DNA from: Pseudomonadota bacterium
GTDB taxonomy: Bacteria > Pseudomonadota > Gammaproteobacteria > Burkholderiales > Burkholderiaceae
NCBI GenBank assembly: GCA_021778935.1
Contig: JAJYBQ010000116.1
Span: forward strand, 1-7,844
DNA length: 7,844 nt
Reading direction: 5' to 3'
Shown here: positions 1-5,294 of the stretch, piece by piece
Layout of the letters: every line of letters starts with the position of its first letter
How positions within the stretch are numbered: position 1 is the first letter of the stretch
Translations under genes and position numbers: made by a program
The notes under the pieces: generated by a model
Database searches by the model: none
What the model saw: only the letters and a program-made list of their open reading frames with translations
Told to the model about the DNA's origin: nothing

Positions 1-792
1 CCGGCTCGGGAGGATGTACGGCGTGAACGTATAGTCGTAATTGGGCGCGATGTTCCAGTAGTAGGGAATGACGAATTCCGACCCGAGCAGGCTGTTCTGC
101 ATGTATCCCGGGGTCAGGAATCCGCTTTTTCGGTCGTTCCCGATCGGGAAATCGAAGTACGGTGAGTCGAGCAGCGGAACACCGCCGAAGTACAAGGTCG
201 CGGCATACGCCGTCGCCTCCTGGTCACCTTGATCGATGTCCAGCGTGTCGGCCTTCACCCACCAGGATGGGTTGTCGGGATTGCAGGTGGTGAACGTGGC
301 ATCGTGCATCCGCTCATTGCCGTCGCCCAGAAACTCGATCAGGTTCGCCTTGCCGCTGCCATGGCGCGCCGGGTAGGTGTAACTGGCGTCGGGCATCGTC
401 CCCGTCTGCGCCTCCACCTGGAACTTCAGGCTGGGAGCGTTGAAGACCGCGCTCTTGGCCACCAGACGGACATGACCTTGCGCGTCCACCTCGTCCGTGG
501 CAATTTGGTACACGACGCGGTCGCCGAACAGCACCAACCCGGCGCGCCGCAACTCGACCGCACCCGTGAGTGTCGTCGTCTCGTCGATCGTCCCGACGAC
601 ATGGTTGGCGCGGGCATAGATGGGTTGCGACTGCCCCGCGGCAAGCCCGCGCCCCGCACCCAGGGTCCGCTCGAGCCGCAAGGCAACGGGTGGCCCCGGA
701 TCCGCCCACCCCGACGCCACGGTCAGCAGGAGTCCGGCAACGACCAGTGCAGCGGCGACACGATGTCCGGGATCTCGATTTCCCTGGGGCAT
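1..792 (-). CDS. lptD: LPS-assembly protein LptD, N-terminal part (cut by left window edge)
   Basis: The minus strand from the ATG at 792 reads without a stop for 264 codons to the window edge. LptD is the outer-membrane barrel that, plugged by the lipoprotein LptE, inserts lipopolysaccharide into the outer leaflet. Residues 1-30 look like a Sec signal peptide (hydrophobic core about 12-26, likely cleavage after GWA near 30). Residues about 53-165 form the periplasmic LptA/OstA-like beta-jellyroll domain (QPIYARANHVVG, then repeated short strands). The barrel entrance follows with the family hallmark PYFDFPIGNDRKSGFLTPGY at 211-230. A conserved cysteine sits at 170 in TFTTCNP; it is the only cysteine in this part. 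Full-length members are usually about 750-800 residues, so roughly two-thirds is missing to the left. The gene is divergent from amgK. The start is the first ATG before the signal peptide; a GGAA lies 12 bases upstream, a weak ribosome site. Confidence 0.95.
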   Translation of the reverse strand, partial: MPQGNRDPGHRVAAALVVAGLLLTVASGWADPGPPVALRLERTLGAGRGLAAGQSQPIYARANHVVGTIDETTTLTGAVELRRAGLVLFGDRVVYQIATDEVDAQGHVRLVAKSAVFNAPSLKFQVEAQTGTMPDASYTYPARHGSGKANLIEFLGDGNERMHDATFTTCNPDNPSWWVKADTLDIDQGDQEATAYAATLYFGGVPLLDSPYFDFPIGNDRKSGFLTPGYMQNSLLGSEFVIPYYWNIAPNYDYTFTPYILPSR

Positions 793-799
793 GGGACGG

Positions 800-805
800 T
801 ACTAT
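800..805 (+). promoter_or_regulatory. Possible -10 element for the amgK operon
   Basis: TACTAT matches the sigma-70 -10 consensus at four of six positions and lies in the AT-rich lptD-amgK spacer. Transcription would start near 812, about 22 bases before the ATG at 834. I see no convincing -35; the upstream bases at 775-784 are only weakly similar. The next upstream gene is divergent, so some promoter for the plus-strand train must be near here, but the exact box is uncertain. Confidence 0.28.
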
Positions 806-826
806 TCCGAATTGTTCCAAAAAACG

Positions 827-839
827 CGCCATTATGGCG
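827..839. repeat. 13-bp palindrome over the amgK start and the lptD -10-like box
   Basis: CGCCAT-T-ATGGCG has two perfect 6-base inverted arms around a single centre base at 833. It covers both the proposed amgK ATG (834) and the lptD -10-like CATAAT. It could be an operator-like half-site pair, or chance. No known regulator consensus is matched with confidence. Confidence 0.4.
831..836 (-). promoter_or_regulatory. Possible -10 element for lptD
   Basis: Read on the minus strand, 836-831 is CATAAT, five of six matches to the sigma-70 -10 consensus, in an otherwise GC-rich region. It would start transcription near 824 and give a leader of about 30 bases to the lptD ATG at 792. The upstream side is poor: no -35-like hexamer lies at 17 bases, and TGGAGA (four of six) is at 19. 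The box overlaps the proposed amgK start codon. This is inference from sequence only. Confidence 0.35.
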
Positions 840-1955
840 GATCGTCCCGAAACCCTCTCCAACCCCGACATGCCACACGAGGACCCGTCCCCACAAGATC
901 TCCGACTCGACGCGCTGCGCAGATGGCTGGCAGCGCTTCCGGCAACCTGGAACCTGGATCCCGCCAGCCTGCGGCCGGCATCGAGCGATGCCAGCTTCCG
1001 GCGCTATTTCCGCATCGATCGCCGAACCGAGGTCAGCTCGGCGGCCGCCGACCGCTCCTGTATCGTCATGGACGCCCCGCCGGAGCATGAGGACTGCCGC
1101 CCCTTCCTGGCCGTTGCCGACCTGCTCGCGGGCCAGGCGGTGCGGGCGCCCGACATCCTCGAGCGTAACTTCGAGCATGGCTTCCTGCTGTTGCGGGATC
1201 TGGGCGACGCCACCTACGCCGACGCCATTGCCGCCAGGCCCGAGCGGATTCCGGAGTTGTACGACGGGGCGATCGCAACCCTGGTCCGCATGCAGACCAT
1301 CCCGGTCAGCGGGATCGCGCTGCCGCACTATGACCGCGATCGACTGCTGGCCGAAATGCGGCTCTTCCCGGAATGGTACGTCGCTCGCCACCTGAGCGTC
1401 GACCTGAGCCCGGCGGAGCGTGCGGTGCTGGATACCGCCTGCGAGCGCCTCGCCGCCTCCGCGCTGGACCAGGCGCAGGTGTTCGTGCATCGCGACTACC
1501 ACAGCCGCAACCTGATGGCGCCCGGGGACGACCCGCGGCCAGGTTCCGTGGCGGAACCCGGGGTGCTGGACTTCCAGGATGCGGTGATCGGTCCCATCAC
1601 CTATGACCTGGTGTCGCTGCTTCGGGACGCCTACGTGGAATGGCCGGAGCCGCAACAGATCGACTGGGCCGCCCGATACTGGGAGCGCGCACAGCGGCAG
1701 GGGTTGCCGGTGCCGGCCGATTTCGGCCGATTCTGGCGCGACCTCGAGTGGATGGGGCTGCAGCGCAGCCTCAAGGTGCTCGGGATTTTCGCGCGCCTCC
1801 ACCACCGCGACGGCAAGGCCCGCTACCTGGCGGACCTGCCGGCGGTACTGCGCCACACGCAGCGCGTCGTCGAGCGATACGACCCGTTCGCGGCCCTGGC
1901 CCGCCTGTTCGACCGCATCCACGCGCGTGCGCGCGAAGAGGGATACACGTTCTGA
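834..1955 (+). CDS. amgK: N-acetylmuramate/N-acetylglucosamine 1-kinase AmgK (anomeric sugar kinase, cell-wall recycling)
   Basis: AmgK phosphorylates the anomeric hydroxyl of MurNAc (and GlcNAc) using ATP, giving MurNAc-1-phosphate, the substrate of the next gene's product. The 373-residue protein has the aminoglycoside-phosphotransferase fold. The nucleotide-binding N-lobe carries SSDASFRRYFR at 50-60 and VMDAPP at 78-83, both very like the Pseudomonas enzyme. The hinge region contains GFLLLRDLGD near 116-125. The catalytic loop HRDYHSRNL is at 219-227 (Asp221 the likely base, Asn226 a metal ligand), followed by the DFQ motif at 246-248 (Asp246). Cytoplasmic, no membrane segment. The ATG at 834 is chosen as the longest start inside the transcribed region; an in-frame ATG at 870 (361 residues) still keeps all motifs, and neither has a clear ribosome site. 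The stop is one base before murU, implying coupled translation. It is not a drug-resistance phosphotransferase: the neighbour and motifs fit AmgK. Confidence 0.9.
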   Translation: MADRPETLSNPDMPHEDPSPQDLRLDALRRWLAALPATWNLDPASLRPASSDASFRRYFRIDRRTEVSSAAADRSCIVMDAPPEHEDCRPFLAVADLLAGQAVRAPDILERNFEHGFLLLRDLGDATYADAIAARPERIPELYDGAIATLVRMQTIPVSGIALPHYDRDRLLAEMRLFPEWYVARHLSVDLSPAERAVLDTACERLAASALDQAQVFVHRDYHSRNLMAPGDDPRPGSVAEPGVLDFQDAVIGPITYDLVSLLRDAYVEWPEPQQIDWAARYWERAQRQGLPVPADFGRFWRDLEWMGLQRSLKVLGIFARLHHRDGKARYLADLPAVLRHTQRVVERYDPFAALARLFDRIHARAREEGYTF

Positions 1956-1956
1956 C

Positions 1957-2658
1957 ATGCGCGCGCTGCTCCTTGCCGCCGGCCGGGGCGAACGCTTGCG
2001 GCCGCACACCGACACCTGCCCCAAGCCCTTGCTGCGGGTCGGCGGCAAACGGTTGATCGAATGGCAGATCGAGGGGCTCGCACGCGCCGGGGTCGCGGAC
2101 ATCGTCATCAACATCGCGCATCTTCCCGACCAGTTCGAGGCCGCGCTGGGAGACGGCAGCCGCTACGGTGCGCGGCTGCGCTATGCCCGCGAGGGCACGC
2201 GCGCCGAAGATGCCCGCGAAACGCTGGGCGGAATCGTCCATGCCCTGTCGCTGCTGGGGGATGAACCGTTCGTCGTCGCCAGCAGCGACATCGTGACGGC
2301 ATTCGATTACCGGAGCCTGTCCGGCCCGGCGCAGCGCATCGCCCGCGGCGACCTCGACGCCCACCTCGTTCTCGTCGACAACCCGCGCTACCATCCGGGC
2401 GGCGACATGGGCCGATCCCCCGGCGGAATGGCGACCCGCATGGCGCCTTGGCTCACCTACGGCAATATCGGCCTGTTCGCGCCGCGGATCTTCGCCGACC
2501 AGCCGCCGTCACGGGCGCGGCTGTTTCCCTGGCTCTACCAATTCGTCGACCGCGGACGGGTGGGCGCGGAGCACTTCGGCGGCACATGGTTCAACGTCGG
2601 AACACCCGCCGAACTGACGGCCTGCGAACAGGCCTTGCAATTGCGTAGAATTTTCTGA
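1957..2658 (+). CDS. murU: N-acetylmuramate-1-phosphate uridylyltransferase MurU
   Basis: MurU joins UTP and MurNAc-1-phosphate to give UDP-MurNAc and pyrophosphate, returning recycled muramic acid to peptidoglycan synthesis without the fosfomycin-sensitive MurA step. The 233-residue protein is a single nucleotidyltransferase domain. The uridylyl-binding signature LAAGRGERLRP (6-16) with CPKPLL (21-26) opens it. EG at 79-80 and ETLGGI at 88-93 mark the sugar-binding loop. SSDIV at 109-113 holds the first metal-site aspartate (Asp111), and LVLVDNP at 137-143 is typical of the family. The C-terminal WFNVGTPAEL (211-220) has Asn213 where P. putida MurU has Asp. The loop between EG and ET is four residues longer than in P. 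putida MurU as I recall it. An AG-rich stretch at 1936-1943 is a distant ribosome site; coupling to amgK across one base is more likely. Confidence 0.9.
   Translation: MRALLLAAGRGERLRPHTDTCPKPLLRVGGKRLIEWQIEGLARAGVADIVINIAHLPDQFEAALGDGSRYGARLRYAREGTRAEDARETLGGIVHALSLLGDEPFVVASSDIVTAFDYRSLSGPAQRIARGDLDAHLVLVDNPRYHPGGDMGRSPGGMATRMAPWLTYGNIGLFAPRIFADQPPSRARLFPWLYQFVDRGRVGAEHFGGTWFNVGTPAELTACEQALQLRRIF
2619..2634 (+). repeat. Perfect 6-bp hairpin at the end of murU
   Basis: GGCCTG-CGAA-CAGGCC forms an all-Watson-Crick stem with a four-base loop inside the last codons of murU, 23 bases before the ubiH ATG. An 8-base palindrome GCAATTGC follows at 2637-2644. No T tract follows directly, so it is not a standard terminator. 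It may affect coupling or mRNA ends, or be a chance product of high GC. Confidence 0.45.
2646..2651 (+). promoter_or_regulatory. Possible internal -10 element just before ubiH
   Basis: TAGAAT matches the sigma-70 -10 consensus at five of six positions inside the murU 3' end, within a locally AT-rich patch (2635-2655). A start six or seven bases downstream falls on or beside the A of the ubiH ATG at 2658, so the transcript would be leaderless, which fits the lack of a ribosome site before ubiH. The -35 side is weak (CTGCGA, three of six, at 18 bases). Confidence 0.3.
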
Positions 2659-3863
2659 TGCGTACGACATCCCGAATCGCGATCCTGGGCGGCGGCCCGG
2701 TGGGCATGGTCACGGCCCTGCTCCTGGCACGGCGCGGTATCGCGACCACGCTCTACGACGCCCGCCCGATCGACGATCTCCGGCGTGACCGGCGCCTGCT
2801 GGCCCTTTCCCGCGGCAGCCTGCAAATTCTCGACGCGCTGCTCGGTGCCGGAACGCTGCCGATGGCGCCGATCCGCCGTGTACACGTCAGTTCCCGCGGC
2901 CACGCCGGCGCCGCGCGGCTGGGCGAGCCCGTCGGCACTCCCACAGAAAATGCGGTCCGCAATTCCGACGGCGGCGCGAAGCCGGTCGGGGCCACCGTCT
3001 GGTACGCAGACCTGGTCGCCGCCCTCGCCGGCGCAATCGATGCCGAACCGCAGATCGGCGCGGAACGCCCGCGGCGGGTCCTGGGCTTGCAACAGCATCC
3101 GGAATGCGTACGCGTCGCGCTCGACGATGGCAGCGAGATCTCCTGCGCCCTGGCAATCGATGCGGAAGGGGGACCCGATCGCCACCGGAGCGAGGGCGGT
3201 GCCGCCCCGGTCCGCTCCCACGCCCTGCTCGCCGACCTCACCCTCGATGGCCTTGCCCCCGGCGATGCCTTCGAGCGCTTCACCCACGAAGGTCCGTTCG
3301 CACTGCTGCCGATTCCCGGAAGCCGGCAGCAGATGTCCATGATCTGGTGCCTGTCCTCGGCGGTCGCGCGCACCCGGCAGCAGGCCCCCGAAGAGCTCCT
3401 GCTGCGGAACATCGCACAAACCCTGGGGCCGCGATTTCGTGCGCCCACCGCCATCGGCCCGCGCAGCCTCTTTCCCCTGCGGCCGACCCGCATCGACCGG
3501 GTATGCGAACACCGCCTCGTGCACATCGGCAACTCCGCCCAGGTGCTGCACCCCGTTGCCGGACAAGGCTTCAACCTCGGGCTGCGCGATTGCGTATGCC
3601 TGGTCGACTGCCTGACCGACACGCCGGCCGGCACCGACATCCGCCGCACGGGAGACGTTCCTGCAGCCTTGGCCCGCTATGGCGCAAGGCGCCGCCTCGA
3701 CCGCACCCTGGTGCCCGCGCTGACCGGAATGCTGCCGCAGCTTTTTGCGTCGACCCTCCTGCCGGTTGCAATGGTCCGTTCGGCCACGCTCGGCGCGCTG
3801 GATCTCCTGCCGGAGGTGCGTCGGGCGTTCGCCCGCCTGCTCATGTTCGGAGTCCGGGTCTGA
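2658..3863 (+). CDS. ubiH: 2-polyprenyl-6-methoxyphenol 1-hydroxylase UbiH (FAD-dependent, ubiquinone biosynthesis)
   Basis: UbiH is a flavoprotein monooxygenase that hydroxylates C1 of the ubiquinone ring in the aerobic pathway, using NAD(P)H and O2. It works in the Ubi enzyme complex in the cytosol. The 401-residue protein opens with the Rossmann dinucleotide motif AILGGGPVGM (8-17). DRRLLALSRGSLQIL (44-58) is the conserved arginine segment after it. HVSSRGHAG (76-84) and FERFTHEGPFALLP (205-218) closely match E. coli UbiH. The second FAD motif reads HIGNSAQVLHPVAGQGFNLG (289-308): GN-AQ rather than the GD-AH of UbiF/UbiI, which separates UbiH from its paralogues. At 169-171 the usual ADG motif is AEG. 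Length is close to the 392 residues of E. coli UbiH. The start overlaps the murU stop by one base (TGATG), and the stop overlaps dusB the same way. Assignment within the UbiH/COQ6 family is good but rests on motifs. Confidence 0.9.
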   Translation: MRTTSRIAILGGGPVGMVTALLLARRGIATTLYDARPIDDLRRDRRLLALSRGSLQILDALLGAGTLPMAPIRRVHVSSRGHAGAARLGEPVGTPTENAVRNSDGGAKPVGATVWYADLVAALAGAIDAEPQIGAERPRRVLGLQQHPECVRVALDDGSEISCALAIDAEGGPDRHRSEGGAAPVRSHALLADLTLDGLAPGDAFERFTHEGPFALLPIPGSRQQMSMIWCLSSAVARTRQQAPEELLLRNIAQTLGPRFRAPTAIGPRSLFPLRPTRIDRVCEHRLVHIGNSAQVLHPVAGQGFNLGLRDCVCLVDCLTDTPAGTDIRRTGDVPAALARYGARRRLDRTLVPALTGMLPQLFASTLLPVAMVRSATLGALDLLPEVRRAFARLLMFGVRV

Positions 3864-4885
3864 TGAACCAGACCGCGCCCTTGGCAATCGGCCCCCACCG
3901 CCTGCCCAACCGCGTCTTCGCGGCGCCGATGGCCGGCATTGCGGACCTGCCCCTGCGCCGACTATTCCGGGCCTTTGGCGCCGGCTACGCGGTGGGGGAG
4001 ATGACCACCTCCGACGCGCGGTTGCGCGGCAGCCGCAAAACGGCGCGGCGCCTGCGCACGGATGGAGAGACCGAACCGGTTGCCGTGCAGCTCGCGGGCG
4101 CAGATCCGGCCATGCTCGCGGATGCCGCGCGGGACGCGGTCGACCGGGGGGCGCAGATCATCGACATCAACATGGGCTGTCCGGTCAAGAAGGTCTGCAA
4201 TGCCGCGTGCGGCTCCGCGCTGCTGCGCGACGAACCGCTGGTCGGCCGCATCCTGGACGCCGTCGTGGGGGCGGTCGCGGTTCCGGTCACCCTGAAAATC
4301 CGCACCGGCTGGGATCCGGCCCACCGCAATGCGCCGCGCGTCGCCCGAATGGCGCAGGATGCCGGCATCCGGATGCTGACCGTACACGGCCGCACCCGGG
4401 CCTGCGGATTTCGCGGTCATGCCGAGTATGAGACGATCGCGGAGGTAAAGGCACGGCTGGCGATCCCGGTCGTCGCCAACGGCGACATCGACAGCCCGGA
4501 GGCGGCCCGCGCCGTGCTCGCGCGCACCGGGGCCGACGCTGTGATGATCGGGCGCGCGGCCCAGGAGCGCCCCTGGATTTTCCGGGAAGTCGACCACCTC
4601 CTGCGGCACGGCGTGGCCGCGCCGCCGATGCGGGTCGCCGATGTCGCGCCGGCGCTGCTCGCCTTTCTGGACGAGCACTACGCCCACCACGGCGATATCC
4701 AGGGCGTGCGCACCGCGCGCAAGCGCATCCACGGCTGGCTGCGAGGCCTGCGCGGCGGACGCGATGCAGGACTGCGGATCAACGAGATCGAATGTCCGGC
4801 GGCCCAGCGGCGGGAAGTGGAAATCTTTTTCGGAGAAGCGGCTGCACGCAGTCCGTTTTTTGAGTACATTCCCCCGTCCGAGTAA
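3863..4885 (+). CDS. dusB: tRNA-dihydrouridine synthase DusB
   Basis: Dus enzymes reduce uridines in the tRNA D-loop to dihydrouridine with FMN and NADPH; E. coli DusB acts on U17. The 340-residue protein has an FMN-binding TIM barrel: APMAGIADLPLR at 21-32, VAVQLAGADP (73-82), then INMGCPVKKVCNAACGSALL at 102-121, where Cys106 of GCP is the expected catalytic acid. LKIRTGW (144-150), TVHGRTR (173-179), ANGDI (205-209) and MIGRAAQERPWIF (228-240) supply FMN phosphate and tRNA contacts. A helical tRNA-binding C-terminal domain follows (RKRIHGWLRGL, 286-296). It is about 20 residues longer than E. coli DusB (321). The ATG at 3863 overlaps the ubiH stop (TGATG) and has GGAG ten bases upstream. 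Being directly before fis is the classic proteobacterial arrangement and supports DusB over DusA or DusC. Confidence 0.95.
   Translation: MNQTAPLAIGPHRLPNRVFAAPMAGIADLPLRRLFRAFGAGYAVGEMTTSDARLRGSRKTARRLRTDGETEPVAVQLAGADPAMLADAARDAVDRGAQIIDINMGCPVKKVCNAACGSALLRDEPLVGRILDAVVGAVAVPVTLKIRTGWDPAHRNAPRVARMAQDAGIRMLTVHGRTRACGFRGHAEYETIAEVKARLAIPVVANGDIDSPEAARAVLARTGADAVMIGRAAQERPWIFREVDHLLRHGVAAPPMRVADVAPALLAFLDEHYAHHGDIQGVRTARKRIHGWLRGLRGGRDAGLRINEIECPAAQRREVEIFFGEAAARSPFFEYIPPSE
4839..4861 (+). terminator. Terminator-like hairpin with T6 tract inside the dusB 3' end
   Basis: The left arm CGGCTG (4839-4844), loop CACG (4845-4848) and right arm CAG-T-CCG (4849-4855, T4852 bulged) form a six-pair GC-rich stem. 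Six T residues follow at once (4856-4861). This is the shape of an intrinsic terminator, yet it lies 22 bases before the dusB stop and 37 bases before the fis start, so it may reduce rather than end transcription. The TTT TTT phenylalanine codons are out of keeping with this GC-rich genome. Function is inferred. Confidence 0.35.
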
Positions 4886-4888
4886 GGA
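4884..4888 (+). promoter_or_regulatory. Ribosome binding site deciding the fis GTG start
   Basis: AAGGA overlaps the dusB stop codon and leaves a nine-base spacer to the GTG at 4898. No in-frame ATG occurs until Met59, within the conserved core, so this site is the main support for the non-ATG start. Confidence 0.65.
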
Positions 4889-4897
4889 CTTCCCGCA

Positions 4898-5212
4898 GTG
4901 CCCACCGACCGCGCCGAACCGATCCCCGACCTGCCCCGCAAGAGCGGTGAGGATGGCGCTGGGCTCGGCCACGCGCGCGGCGCCGGCGAAACCATCGAAC
5001 AGTGCGTGTTCCGGAACCTGGAGGAGTACCTTTCCAACCTGGACGGCGCATCGCCGCACGCACTGCACGAGATGGTGCTGCAGGCGGTGGAACGGCCATT
5101 GCTGCGGTTCGCGCTGACGCGCTGCGCGGGCAATCAATCCGCGGCGGCCGAACTGCTCGGAATCAACCGCAACACGCTGCGGCGCAAGCTGCACGATTTC
5201 GACGTCCGCTGA
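4898..5212 (+). CDS. fis: Nucleoid-associated DNA-bending protein Fis
   Basis: Fis is a homodimeric DNA-bending protein that shapes the nucleoid and adjusts rRNA, tRNA and growth-phase genes. The 104-residue product carries the conserved core at about 32-104: ETIEQCVFRNLEEYL begins helix A, LHEMVLQAVERPLL (56-69) is the dimer helix, and the helix-turn-helix spans GNQSAAAELLGINRNT (78-93) with the recognition segment NRNTLRRKL (90-98). This closely matches the E. coli core [21 protein letters not shown] in pattern. The first 30 residues are Gly, Pro and charged, with no resemblance to the E. coli beta-hairpin arm that contacts DNA invertases. Betaproteobacterial Fis proteins I recall are nearer 77 residues. 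Translation starts at GTG with an AAGGA site; dusB ends 12 bases upstream, so the two are probably cotranscribed. Confidence 0.93.
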   Translation: MPTDRAEPIPDLPRKSGEDGAGLGHARGAGETIEQCVFRNLEEYLSNLDGASPHALHEMVLQAVERPLLRFALTRCAGNQSAAAELLGINRNTLRRKLHDFDVR

Positions 5213-5294
5213 ACCGCGCAGAATGATCCGCCGCGCGCGCCGACGCGGTGCCCGCGAAGCCCCCGTACCATAGCTCATGCAAGGAAGCCGACCC
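5213..5294 (+). promoter_or_regulatory. fis-purH spacer with GC hairpins and a possible purH -10
   Basis: This 82-base gap is the longest between plus-strand genes. CGCGG at 5244-5248 can pair with CCGCG at 5252-5256 (loop of three) or with CCGCG at 5231-5235 (loop of eight), so the two stems exclude each other; no T tract follows. TACCAT at 5266-5271 matches a -10 box at four of six positions and would start transcription near 5278, just before the purH ribosome site; no -35 is evident. No protein-coding signal is seen in the gap. Confidence 0.27.
5281..5287 (+). promoter_or_regulatory. Ribosome binding site deciding the purH start
   Basis: AAGGAAG ends seven bases before the ATG at 5295 (nine bases after AAGGA). 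An in-frame ATG at 5277 lies upstream of this site and would add six residues absent from the family, so 5295 is preferred. Confidence 0.7.

Noticed and set aside
796..820. Possible sigma-E promoter for lptD (GGAAC on the minus strand)
   Set aside because: GGAAC at 820-816 resembles the -35, but no TCTGA or TCAAA-type -10 occurs at the proper distance; the position falls on the lptD start codon.
809..825. Possible Fis binding site in the AT-rich lptD-amgK spacer
   Set aside because: The 15-bp pattern with G and C at fixed ends is not met in any register.
229..1395. Plus-strand open frame of 388 codons across the lptD start and amgK
   Set aside because: It lies opposite lptD and then out of frame with amgK, both strongly supported by motifs; its product has no family features.
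834..1955. amgK as an aminoglycoside resistance phosphotransferase
   Set aside because: The fold is shared, but SSDASFRRYFR, VMDAPP and the adjacent murU identify the cell-wall recycling kinase.
3731..3746. GCTG-CCG-CAGC hairpin followed by five T residues in ubiH
   Set aside because: The stem is only four pairs with a three-base loop and lies about 120 bases inside the coding region, so it is too weak for a terminator call.
5277..5294. Upstream purH start at ATG 5277
   Set aside because: The ribosome site AAGGAAG lies after this ATG, and the extra six residues are not part of the family.
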